From the NCBI GenBank assembly GCA_025403435.1, contig CM046333.1:10627770-10691769 (forward strand): a stretch of DNA of 64,000 nt. The letters are read 5' to 3'. The notes beneath the pieces were generated by a model. It searched no databases, was not told where the DNA came from, and worked only from the letters and a program-made list of their open reading frames with translations. This document shows, piece after piece, positions 23,401 through 33,886 of this stretch (position 1 is its first letter; every line of letters starts with the position of its first letter). Both the position numbers and the translations under genes were made by a program. This stretch comes from Artocarpus heterophyllus. Lineage: Eukaryota > Streptophyta > Magnoliopsida > Rosales > Moraceae.

Positions 23401-23615
23401 TCACCATTCCTTGTGGCTAACTGTTGAGCTTTGGGAAGCTTTGTTTTTGTGTTGGAAATTAGACTGTATCTTTCCTTAGTGAATGATTCAATTTACAATT
23501 TTTCTACAGGTTCTGGCCAGATAGACTCAGGAGGTGGTTACCTTACAGTTCAAAGTTCAGAAACCAACAGCAAGAGAGTGAATTAGTTTCACTGAAAATT
23601 CAAGATCAGCAATAG
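20452..23615 (+). CDS. GCR1: GCR1, seven-transmembrane GPCR-like protein; two one-base frameshifts
   Basis: Plant GCR1 is a plasma-membrane 7-TM protein of the cAMP-receptor-like group, reported to interact with the G-alpha subunit GPA1. Nine exons can be traced: 20452-20634, 21111-21142 (32-nt microexon), 21244-21414, 21594-21685, 21909-22010, 22096-22153, 22355-22498, 22928-22998 and 23510-23615. After discounting two bases they total 957 nt (318 residues), close to family length. Marker blocks: SFVGSSFIVLCYVLFKELRK (TM1), CVASFLWTTTIAFTLHRT, DVEDLEAMFHLYVWG, SFGNNHAHLGTWCWTQT, PLWGAILYNGITYFQVIRML, ALNRWGYYPLILIGSWAFGT, FIEPGHKIFWLSVLDVGTA and a C-terminal Gln-rich tail. Exon 4 ends at a GC donor (AAAG/GCAAGT, 21686), all other introns being GT-AG. 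Lesions: an extra T at about 21353 creates an early TAG, and an extra T at about 22097 shifts exon 6. Confidence 0.9.
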
Positions 23616-24093
23616 CAAATTGGAAGAAATCAAGTATCAACCGATCCCTATTCTCTTGCCAAACTTGATTGAACATTTTTTCACTACCAGGACACAATTT
23701 AAGAAACAAAGGACTTGATGTCAGCGCCAGGTCTGTTGGTCGGATTCATTTTTTTTGAAGTAAATGCCTGTGTGACACGTCCTTTATTACCTGCTTCCCT
23801 TCTCAAGGCTGATTAAAAGACGCTGATGGATTTGTGGTGTTGGATTGGTCATGGACTCGGAGTAATGTTACCACTTCTGTAACGCACAAAAGTGCTTTTC
23901 TTCCAGTGAGTCATGTATTCTTGCTAAGTTGCTTACGGAAAATGGAAACTCCCTACCCCTTGTAATTTTCCTTTTATGTATATGATTTTTTTCCCACTCC
24001 CAGATTCTTTCTTGTTCGTTTTTAACCTTCTATCATTATCATAAGTTTGCGTGGTCCATTTCTCTGGTTTTTACATGAAAATTCTGCTTCATT
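23616..24093. other. GCR1 3' flank, no gene seen
   Basis: Probable GCR1 3' untranslated region and downstream DNA. It ends at the TCATT target copy (24089-24093) of the copia insertion and resumes at 29144. The interrupted sequence may include the GCR1 polyadenylation zone, which I could not pinpoint. Confidence 0.5.
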
Positions 24094-24348
24094 TGTCGAG
24101 AATAGGGATTATTTAGGCAAGGTTTGAGCTGTAAATCATGTAAATATGGTAAATAGGTATCAGCTAGTTGTCAAGTTTATTTTAGGAAGTTTTTATTTTA
24201 GGCTGATTTCGTTTCCTCTTTGCTGATATTCTTTCTCTCTAAATCAGTAATTCTATTCCTGATATTGAGCTGTAATTATGCTGTAAATTACTATAAAGGC
24301 AATCTCAATAGAAGAAAAAATGATTCCCTCAATTTGTCTCTTTCAAGT
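24094..24348 (+). repeat. Left LTR of the copia element
   Basis: 255 bp beginning TGTCGAGAATAGGG and ending TTTCAAGT. The end is unusual: plant LTRs normally end in CA. The boundaries follow from the TCATT target duplication and the adjoining primer site; a one-base shift (TTCAT duplication, end CAAG) is equally possible. Confidence 0.9.
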
Positions 24349-24414
24349 TGGTATCAGAGCCGACCCTTTCCTGCCCAGAATTTTTTTCCTGCGTCTTTAC
24401 CCTAAGCCAGAACC

Positions 24415-27400
24415 ATGTCAGAATATTTTAGCGAATCCACCACCATTCCTCAGTCCTCCTCACAACCCATAGTGACCAGAGATCTGCCAAAAACAACCTC
24501 TGATTCACACCCTGTCCAAATAACCACCATCAAGCTGAACGGCGACAACTTCTTGCGATGGTCTCAGTCGGTGAGAACGTACATCCGGGGCCGAGGAAAG
24601 ATGGGATATTTAACGGGTGACAAGAAAGCTCCGTTGGAAGATGACTCAACGTATGATACATGGGATGCCGAAAATTCCATGGTAATGACGTGGCTAGTAA
24701 ACTCCATGGAAGAGGAGATTGGTGCAAATTATATGTGTTTTCCTACGGCGTATGAGTTATGGGAAAATATAAATCAGATGTATTCTGATTTAGGGAATCA
24801 GTCCCAAATTTTTGAGTTGACTCTCAAACTTGGTGAATTGCGGCAAGGAGAAGAAACGGTCACCAAGTATTTCAACTCCTTGAAGAGACTCTGGCAGGAC
24901 CTTGATCTCTTTGATGCTTATGAGTGGAATAATGCTGAAGATGGACAGCACCACAAGAAAACAGTGGAAGATAGTCGTAACTTCAAGTTCTTGGCTGGCC
25001 TCAATGTTGAGTTCGACGAGGTGAGGGGGAGAATTATCGGTAGGAGGCCGCTGCCGTCCCTTGGCGAAGTCTTCTCTGAAGTTAGGAGGGAGGAGAGCCG
25101 GAGGAATGTTATGCTCGGCAAGAAGGGACCTGCTGCTACCGTTGAAGGTTCTGCCCTTGCTTCTATAGGCCTAAACATGCGTAGAGGTGCTGCCAACCTA
25201 CGTAAACTAGAGGAGAAACCAAGTGTGTGGTGCGACTATTGCAACAGGCCGCGTCACACTCGAGAAACCTGCTGGAAGATTCATGGCAAACCCGTCAACT
25301 TCAAGGGCAGAACAGCGCAGAAAACTGGCCGTGACTTTCCCACTGCAAATGAGGCCGAGACTACTGCCAGCACCATCACCAAAGAGCAGCTAGAGCAGCT
25401 TCTAGCACTGTTAAAACCTAATCCATCGTCCAGTACTCCTAGTGTCTCCGTGGCACATACAGGTAACGTAATAAATGCCTTCTCTTGTGGTTTCGGAATT
25501 TCTGCTCCATGGATAATTGATTCTGGAGCGTCTGATCATATGACCAACTCCTTGAACTTGTTGAAACTATACTCACCTTGTCTTGAAAATAGAAAAGTTA
25601 GGATTGCAGATGGAAGTTTTTCACCTATTGCCGGGAAAGGTTTGGTCCAAATTTCTGAAAAAATAGACCTTAAGTCTGTTCTCTATGTACCTAAACTTAC
25701 CTGCAACCTTTTGTCAGTTAGCAAATTATCCAAAGACTCTAACTGTCGTGTAGTTTTTTGTGACTCTCATTGTATTTTTCAGGACCAGAGCTCGGGGAAG
25801 ACGATTGACAGTGCTAGAATGGTTAATGGTCTTTACTATTTTGAGAATATTTTACCTAGTAATAAAATTGTTCAAGGGCTTAGTAGTATTAGTTCCCTTT
25901 TTGTTCGTGATCAAATAATGGTCTGGCATTGCCGTTTAGGCCACCCCAGTTTTTCATATATGAAACATTTGTTTCTGGATTTGTTTAAAAAAATGAATCC
26001 CTTAGATTTTCAATGTGAATGCTGTGTTCTTGCAAAAAGTCAACGTAGAACATATATTCCTAGACCTTATCTTGAATCAAAACCTTTTTACTTATTTCAC
26101 AGCGACGTGTGGGGACCCTCAAAGGTAACTACATCATCTGAAAAAAAATGGTTTGTAACTTTTACAGATGACCATACTCGACTTTGTTGGGTATTTTTGA
26201 TGAGAGAACTGAGGTTGAAAATTTTTTTAAAGAATTTTACAATTTGATTGAAAACCAGTTTCAAACAAAAATAAACATTTTGAGAACCGACAATGGAACA
26301 GAGTATTTCAATCAATATGTAGAAACCTTTTTGAAAGAAAAGGGCGTGTTACATCAATCAACCTGCCCTGATACTCCAGAACAAAATGGGGTATCGGAAA
26401 GGAAAAATAAGCACTTGCTTGAAGTTGCTAGGGCCATAATGTTTTACATGAATGTTCCAAAATACTTGTGGGGAGATGCAATTTTAACTGCAGCATATTT
26501 AATTAATAGGATGCCTACACGAGTTTTAAAACACATCACTCCGCTGGGCTGTTTAAAAATTTTTTTTCCGGAATCTCGAATCAATTCGGATTTACCACTA
26601 AAAATATTTGGCTGCACCGCATATGTTCACATACCTAAGAGATCCCGATCGAAATTAGATCCTAGGGCAGAAAAATGTGTTTTTTTAGGATATGTTGCAA
26701 ATCGCAAAGGCTACAAATTTTTTAATCCTCTCACGAAACGTTTTTTCATAACAATGGATGCCACTTTCATGGAAACAAAACCATATTTTACCAAAAATTT
26801 AATTCAGGGGGAGAATCTAAGGGAACCAGATTTTTGGGAAATGTCCGAACCTCTTTCGAATTTGGTTATTGACCAACCTCTTGATTTTCAAAATGAAAAA
26901 AGTGGGGAGTCTGAATCCACAATTGTCGATCGTGAAATTGGTCTGTCGGAAAAGGAAATACTACGAATAGAGAAGAACCGAAATATCCTTGAACCTGTGG
27001 TTTATTCTAGGAGAAATGTCCTCGGAAGAAGCGGAGATGAATTAATCATTCCAGCACAAGCTTCATTGGAAGCCCCGGGCAAAGGAACTATGGATACTCC
27101 AAGTACCTCTTTTTTCCCTAACTCATAGAAAAACATTCCTTTACCTGTTATTTCTGAGCCTTCCAGTGTCAGTCTCGAGAGTCCAACCCCAATTGTCCCA
27201 CAAGAAAATGATCTTGACCTTCCCATTGCCTTTCGAAAAGGTACTCGAACCTGCACCAAATACCCCATTGCCAGATATATAACCTATGATCATTTATCCG
27301 AAACACATAAGGCATTTACTACTAATATTTCAAAACATGTTGTGCCTAGAAACATTCAGGAAGCACTGGAGGACAAGGATTGGAGATTAGCAGTGTTCGA

Positions 27401-28883
27401 AGAAATGAATGCCTTAAAGAAGAATGGTACTTGGGAAATTGTTGAAGCACCTAAGGATCAGAAGATAGTAGGATGCAAATGGGTTTTCACAATAAAGAGC
27501 AAGGCGGATGGTAGTGTAGAGAGATTTAAGGCGAGGCTTGTAGCGAAAGGCTTTACGCAGACATATGGAATAGATTACCAGGAAACATTTGCTCCTGTTG
27601 CAAAAATTAACTCAATTCGAGTACTACTGTCACTTGCGGTTAATCTCAATTGGCCTTTGTATCAGCTGGATGTTAAAAATGCCTTCCTAAATGGAGATCT
27701 AGATGAAGAGGTGTTTATGAGACTCCCTCCGGGTTTTGAAACAAAGTTTGGAGCTGGAAAGGTGTGTAGACTGAAGAAGTCCCTGTATGGTCTTAAGCAG
27801 TCTCCGAGGGCATGGTTTGAACGTTTTGGCAAGGCTATGAAGCAACTTGGTTATGTTCAAAGTCAAGCTGATCATACCATGTTTTACAGACACTCAAAGG
27901 AAAGTAAAATTGCTGTGTTGATTGTATATGTTGATGATATCATCTTAACAGGGAGTGACTACGAGGAACTTGGAGAGCTTAAAGGGAAGCTTGCAAAAGA
28001 ATTCGAAATCAAGGACTTGGGAGTGTTGAAATACTTTCTTGGAATGGAGTTTGCAAGATCCAAGGAAGGTATATTTGTCAATCAACGCAAATATGTCCTT
28101 GATTTGTTGACCGAAACAGGTATGCTAGGATGTAAGCCAGCTGAGACGCCTATGGAGCCCAACGTCAAACTGCAACCAGCAGGTACAGAATATGTAAAGG
28201 AGAGGGAGCGCTATCAGAGACTTGTCGGGAGGCTAATTTATTTGTCACACACTCGACCTGATATAGCCTTTCCGGTGAGTGTAGTCAGCCAATTCATGCA
28301 CTCGCCTGGGTCTGAACATTTCGAAGCAGTGTACCGGATCCTAAGGTATCTGAAGGGGACACCCGGTAAAGGTCTTCTGTTTAAATGTCTGGGACATCTG
28401 AAAGTTGAAGCCTATACTGATGCAGACTGGGCGGGAAGTCTAACTGATAGAAGGTCTACTTCGGGATATTGCTCATTTGTGGGTGGCAATTTAGTCACCT
28501 GGCGTAGCAAGAAACAGAATGTGGTAGCTCGAAGCAGCGCAGAGGCTGAATTCAGAGCCTTGGCGTAGGGAATTTGTGAGGTTTTGTGGATTAAGAGGTT
28601 ATTATTGGAGTTGAAGATTTCAGAGTTGGTGCCAATGAAGATGCACTGTGACAACAGAGCAGCAATTTCAATTGCACACAATCCAGTACTTCATGATCGC
28701 ACAAAGCATGTGGAAGTCGACAAGCACTTCATCAAAGAAAAAATAGACAATAGTATGATTCGTGTGGACTATGTCCCCACCAAGGAACAAGTAGCTGATC
28801 TACTTACAAAGGGACTATACAAGAGACAGTTCGAATGGTTAGTAAGCAAGCTGGGTATGGAAGACATCTTTAAACCAGCTTGA
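24415..28883 (+). pseudogene. Copia gag-pol polyprotein, three visible breaks
   Basis: One long reading frame starts at ATG 24415. Gag is followed by a CCHC knuckle (CDYCNRPRHTRETC, about 25230-25271), then the aspartic protease (IIDSGASDH, about 25516-25542). Next come the integrase HHCC region (WHCRLGH to CECC, about 25922-26025) and integrase core (HSDVWGP; NGTEYFN; PEQNGVSER). The reverse transcriptase has catalytic YVDD at 27927-27938, and RNase H has DADWAGS and a later CDNRAA. The frame ends KPA at 28883. Breaks: a frame change near 26200-26212 in the integrase core, TAG at 27126-27128 between integrase and RT, and TAG at 28566-28568 inside RNase H, where a Gln codon would need one change. 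The copy is therefore non-autonomous in coding terms despite its youth. Confidence 0.9.
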
Positions 28884-28890
28884 GGGGGAG

Positions 28891-29143
28891 TGTCGAGAAT
28901 AGGGATTATTTAGGCAAGGTTTGAGCTGTAAATTATGTAAATATGGTAAATAGGTATCAGCTAGTTGTCAAGTTTATTTTAGGAAGTTTTTATTTTAGGC
29001 TGATTTCGTTTCCTCTTTGCTGATATTCTCTCTCTAAATCAGTAATTCTATTCCTGATATTGAGCTGTAATTATGCTGTAAATTACTATAAAGGCAATCT
29101 CAATAGAAGAAAAAATGATTCCCTCAATTTGTCTCTTTCAAGT
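28891..29143 (+). repeat. Right LTR of the copia element
   Basis: 253 bp; matches the left LTR except one substitution (AAATCATG versus AAATTATG) and a 2-bp shorter CT run. The TCATT target copy follows at once. Confidence 0.9.
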
Positions 29144-29148
29144 TCATT

Positions 29149-29914
29149 AAACTAAGGTAGACGCTGTAAATATTGTTATAATGTGCCTTTAATTAATGCA
29201 GTTTGACACATTGGCTTGCACAAATGTGTCAGCTTGATAGAGTTAAAATGCATGTTTTCCAAAATGTATAATGTAGGCGACCTTGGTCGATCATGAAATG
29301 CGCCTAAAGTTTGTTTTTGTTTTCATAGGAGGGGCAAGAATTTCTACAGACATTTGCAATTTTTTTTTTTCCATTTCAAGTAAAATTTTGTTTAGATCAT
29401 CAACTTTATGATTCATTAATATATCTTTTGTTATTTGGGTTTGATGAATGCACTTGAACCTCGAAACTGCTTTTGACGTAAATTTGGTCTAATGCATTTA
29501 TGATATCAAGCGTGGAAAGTTCTTCATATAGTCCTTAGTTTGTTATGGTTTGCCAGATAAAACCATTATAGCGACTCATCCTTGTATGCTGATCCTTGTT
29601 TCCATCTTTACTCAAAACAAACGTTTCCTTACTCACCATCGCTACTGTTCGTTTTTCCAGATTCCCTCACACAAGCACACAATGACACAAGCAAAACACA
29701 CTAAAAACAAAAAATAAAAAAGACAGAACAGAGCACTTCAGTTTGCAATTGAAAATTTATAACACAAGATGACTGTTTCCGAGGTTAGATATCCTCAGTA
29801 CCCATTCTTTCGACCATAATATTACCACAAAAAAGAGAGCCATAATTTGATTTTAGAAAAAAAAAAATACCAAAAAAATTTGTGCCATTCAATTCCTTTT
29901 ACCGGAAACGGAAC
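29149..29914. other. Intergenic between copia element and COPT gene
   Basis: AT-rich unique sequence and the 3' flank of the minus-strand copper transporter. No coding region seen. Confidence 0.5.
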
Positions 29915-30349
29915 CTAAGCACAAGCGCAGGGATTGTCCACGACAACCGTGACATCCTCCCCGGCGGTCCGAAAGAGAAAGCATCCCACGGTGAGGCCCA
30001 AAACGACGGCGACAAACACGCCTCCGTTGAACGACATGATCGCCAGCATGAGGAGGTACCCGATCGCCGAGTTCACGCCGAAGAGCAGAGCTCCGGCGAG
30101 CCTCGCCAGCGACCACTTCCCTCCGGCGAGCCTCTTCTGGAGGAGCGGAGCCTCGATCTGGGCGGGAGACGACGGGTTTCCGGCTGAGGCGATCTTGATT
30201 CGAAGGCGGAGATCCTCCATGTACTGGTAGAAGGCGGCGGCGATCACGCAGGCGAGCAAGGTAAGGGCGTAGGCCGTCCACGACGAGGTCCGCCATGAAT
30301 CCACCAGGAGAGTCACCTGCTTGCTCCAGTAGAAGGTCATGTGCATCAT
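29915..30349 (-). CDS. COPT5: COPT5-type copper transporter (Ctr family), intact
   Basis: A single-exon ORF of 144 residues. Ctr/COPT proteins form trimers that move Cu(I) across membranes; the COPT5 type sits on vacuolar or prevacuolar membranes and exports copper from the vacuole. Seen here: a Met-rich start [10 protein letters not shown]1 around residues 22-42 ([20 protein letters not shown]), a variable cytosolic loop (residues 43-85), and TM2 with the MxxxM signature (MLAIM). TM3 has a GxxxG-like packing motif ([10 protein letters not shown]), and the C-terminus ends in a Cys motif (NPCACA). Start and length fit the family and no lesions are seen. The gene is convergent with GCR1. The coding region is GC-rich compared with its flanks, and a CT-rich run at 30425-30470 lies in its leader or promoter. 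Confidence 0.93.
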   Translation of the reverse strand: MMHMTFYWSKQVTLLVDSWRTSSWTAYALTLLACVIAAAFYQYMEDLRLRIKIASAGNPSSPAQIEAPLLQKRLAGGKWSLARLAGALLFGVNSAIGYLLMLAIMSFNGGVFVAVVLGLTVGCFLFRTAGEDVTVVVDNPCACA

Positions 30350-32501
30350 CTTCTCCGCTTGAAGTTTAGAGAGAGATGTCTCTGGTCGAGTTTTAGAGAG
30401 GGGGAGAGAAATTGGAATTTTTCGGACTTTTTTTTTTTTTTCTTCCTTTTCTTTTCTCTTCTTTTCTTTTGTCGGTAGTTGAAAAGCCTAAAACGAAGGG
30501 AAGATAACGGAGTTAATTATCCTCTTCATTGTACAACATTGTATAGTACGAGTTTAGGAACGGTGGCTTTATTAATTGCTTCACAAATACGGAAAATGAC
30601 CTCCGTAAATGGCTTTATTACGGTTTTGACCAGGGTCCTTAACCCATCCATTGGTCCTGTTCGTTTTGGGGTTTTGATAATCTTAAATGTCTTCGTTCAC
30701 TCGATACGACATGCTGGTTTTCAAAAATATGGTTTAAAATATTTATTAAATTATTTTGTTGCTGACCTTGTGAGTTTGTTAAAATCTAGTGCTGATTTTA
30801 AGTCATTTTGCTAATTCAGTTTATTGAAATGATTAAGTTTGTTGTTGAATTCGGATTTTGTGTTTTAAGCATAATTTGTTGTTTAATTCAGTTTATAAGT
30901 TTGTTGTTTGATTCGGATTTTGTGAATGCCCCAATTCTATTTGAGAAAATTGAAGTTAAAGATTTTTTTTTTTTTTTGAGGGGGAAGTTAAAGAACTTAA
31001 ATTGACTTTAGATCGAATTTCAAGGAGTTGATATTGTACATTGGAAGCCTAATCATTTCCAGACTCACCACTGTCACAGATGATTTTAACTGAACTTGCT
31101 CACACTTGAAATTGTACCGCAGTAAATTTTCTGTTTGAACTCTGCCCCTATTTCATGCCATCGACCACCAAATTATAGTTTATTCAAAAAAAAAAAAAAA
31201 AAAACAACATGTGGATTCTGCTGTAGTGGAGTTTCTCATGGAACTTATAATTGCAAACGTAACTCTAATTCAATGGTATTGAAACCCTTCATTTTATGTA
31301 ATGTGATTAACATCCGTGTTTTTCTTCAAAAAAAATGATACGTAAATGCCAATATCATTTTTTTGGGCAAGCTTTATTATTGTGGTAACAAGTAACATGC
31401 CAATACTAATCAATTCTGCGCACAAAACACTGTTAATGAGTCTCTTATGCCTTACATGGTGAATTCAAAAACTTGTGTTCAAGAAAACAAGGGGTTTAAG
31501 AAACGATAAGGCCGGTGGTGGCTTTCTGGTTGTTGATGTTTTCAAGTTGGCAAGTTGAACTAGGAATACGACAGAATTTTAGGAATTTTTTTGTTTTCTA
31601 AAAATTGTAAAAATGAGAGAGGGAGTTTTTGTAATAGCATTCGCAAATCAAATTTTGACATTAAAGTCTTAACGGTTATAGTTTAAAGTTTTCACATATT
31701 AATATCATATTGTTTAAGTTTTGAGTAGGTTCGTAAACGTTTTAAAATAAGTTTCAACAAAGTTTCTAAACTTAATAAGATATTGGAGAGAATAATTTAA
31801 ATATTAATTTGAGTTTGAAAACTATAATACATGATAATTTTACATGTAGTTTTTTCTTCTCCTCCTAAAAATAGATAGATGGCAGTTGTGTAAATAGTAC
31901 GTAAGAAAATGATGATTCTTGCACATGGAAAGGAGGAAAGCATGAAAGAAACGGACAAGAAAGAAGGTGAAAATGCAGTACAAAGAGACAAGATACCATG
32001 TACTGCCAAATAGTACAGTGTACAGACCCAACACCATGAGTTAAGCTAGAAAGAGAAGCCCTCAAAAAAGAAAAGTAAAAAGGAGAGAATCGAAGAACTA
32101 ACAAATTCTGTCAAGTTTAGGATCTATTCAAGGGTACTCTCGACAGAAGGGGGACAAACGGATGAACACCCTGCATTTTTTTGAGGTGATTTTTCCATTT
32201 TGTCGTAAGTTTATATGATTAGATCATTCAAACATTTACTACACAACGTAATCTTTGGTCTTTGCTATATTTTTTGTTTCTGGTTCTTATTTCTTATCCC
32301 TTCCTGGCCTTTTTTATTTATCGTTGCGACTTGCGTGATGGACTAGGGGGGTGTAGGAAATAGTAACTGGAATCTGGACCCATCTAAGCAGCCATTGATG
32401 TGCTTTTACGTAAAAGCTTAAACCGAGAAAATAAACGTTATCATCCAGACATGTCAAGTAGATTTGCCTGTTTGAAGTATGTCCGCATGCAAGAAGCCTA
32501 T

Positions 32502-32802
32502 GTTACGTTTAAAAATGTAGTTCGAATTACAAAATTGTGATTCAAACAATCTTATTATAATGTTTTATTTCATAAAATTTGAATATGAGTTTCACTATTT
32601 TAGTTCAAACTAAAATTTCTGGTTGCGATGAAGTAAACCTTCTACATACCAAGAAAAAGTGAGTTATAGTGTAACGCTCTCATGTGTTACAGTGTTTAAA
32701 CCAAAAATTTCATTTAAACTATACGTCCTAAACACACTATGAATTTCAAACAAAGTTTAGTTCAAACTCTCAATTTAAACTGCATTTCCAAACCCTTAGT
32801 TA
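32502..32802. repeat. MITE-like element, about 300 bp
   Basis: The left end GTTTAAAAATGTAGTTCGAATT is the approximate inverse of the right end AATTTAAACTGCATTTCCAAAC. A central TAACGCTCTCATGTGTTACAG core resembles the other MITEs here. It is longer and more diverged than those copies. Confidence 0.6.
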
Positions 32803-33287
32803 ACCCTTAGTAACTAGATTGGTTTGTCTATGTCTTTGACTCTTTGTTGAAACAAGATTTGCTTAACTTCTCTTTCAATGGAGGAGTGGAACTTCGTTCA
32901 CGCCGATAATGACATCACATAAAGATTTTGCATTCCTCTCCCCCCTCTCCGCCCATAACTTGCCTTGGATTATCCTTACATTAATTATAATTGAAAGTAT
33001 CAATAATTAGTTTTCATTTATTGAATGAAGAATAAAATCATGGAAACAAGAAGATCCACGTATAAGAATTTTGTCGTGTACCCCTACCCTCTTAAATGGA
33101 AAAAGAAAAAGTCCATAGAGTACAACTACACCTAACTTCATAATACAAATTCAGAGAATTTGTAATCAAATTTCAACAAACAAACTTGCAGTCAGAGACT
33201 CTCATGAGCTAAAAAAAAAATGAAACATTGCAAATGTTGCAGTCAAAGAAAAGGGAAACAAAAGTGACTAAAGACTTGCATGGCAAG

Positions 33288-33321
<34 letters not shown>

Positions 33322-33341
33322 GAAAGGTCAGCTTTTTAAAA

Positions 33342-33460
33342 TTATAGCTTTGATATTTCATCTATGAAGGTGTTGCACTTTTCAGCTGCAATGTAAAATA
33401 CAGGGCAACTGATATAATCCTTTGCTTCTTCTTCATCTACGTGGATTTGGCCCCGCACAC
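33342..33460 (-). other. Possible orphan terminal exon
   Basis: On the minus strand a consensus acceptor (TTTCATTTAG) precedes an open stretch of about 38 codons with ordinary protein composition (includes DEEEAKDYISCPVFYIAAEK) and a stop at 33342-33344. No upstream exon was found on the minus strand before element A, so it may be a gene fragment or chance. Family not recognised. Confidence 0.25.
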
Positions 33461-33886
33461 CTAAATGAAACACAAATCTTAATTGTCGACGTGAAACAAC
33501 AACCAACCAGACAAAGAGTACTACTGCCAAGTGGGCACGACCACCACAACGTGTGGGCCCACTCTGTACCCAGATTTTTTGTTTTCTTTCTTGGATTTTT
33601 GGGCTCTATTTTCTAAAAGTTTCTGTCGATAAGTTCGTAATTATCAAAAAAAAAAGAAAGAGAGAGAGGAAGGAAGACAGAACTTCTACTGTTGTCAAAT
33701 ATCTGCCTGTTCTTATCCCCAAATCCAATCAAAGAGAGCACCAACCAGTTAGCGGAATATAAAACCGTGAGGGTAGACCAAGCGATGACTTGAATTACAC
33801 GACAAGGACGTTCAAATATGATGTTCAATAGTAACTTTTAGTTTAAGAATAATTTGATCAACTTATAAACAAATTAAAAGTAGAAG

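Larger units (their letters stand above)
24094..29143 (+). mobile_element. Ty1/copia LTR retrotransposon, structurally complete, coding region broken
   Basis: Near-identical LTRs at 24094-24348 and 28891-29143 flank a gag-pol region in copia order (protease, integrase, reverse transcriptase, RNase H). The primer-binding site at 24349-24361 (TGGTATCAGAGCC) is complementary to initiator Met-tRNA and abuts the left LTR. A polypurine tract GAGGGGGAG is at 28882-28890. The 5-bp target duplication TCATT is at 24089-24093 and 29144-29148. The LTRs differ by one substitution and a 2-bp difference in a CT run, so the insertion is recent. It lies about 480 bases past the GCR1 stop, in the same orientation. 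Confidence 0.95.
30350..33886. other. Intergenic, mostly unannotated
   Basis: The leader or promoter of the COPT gene is at the left. Beyond it I see homopolymer runs (T near 30965, A near 31187), a MITE-like copy (32502-32802), a TA repeat at 33290-33313, and a possible orphan exon (33342-33460). No other credible gene. Confidence 0.55.
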
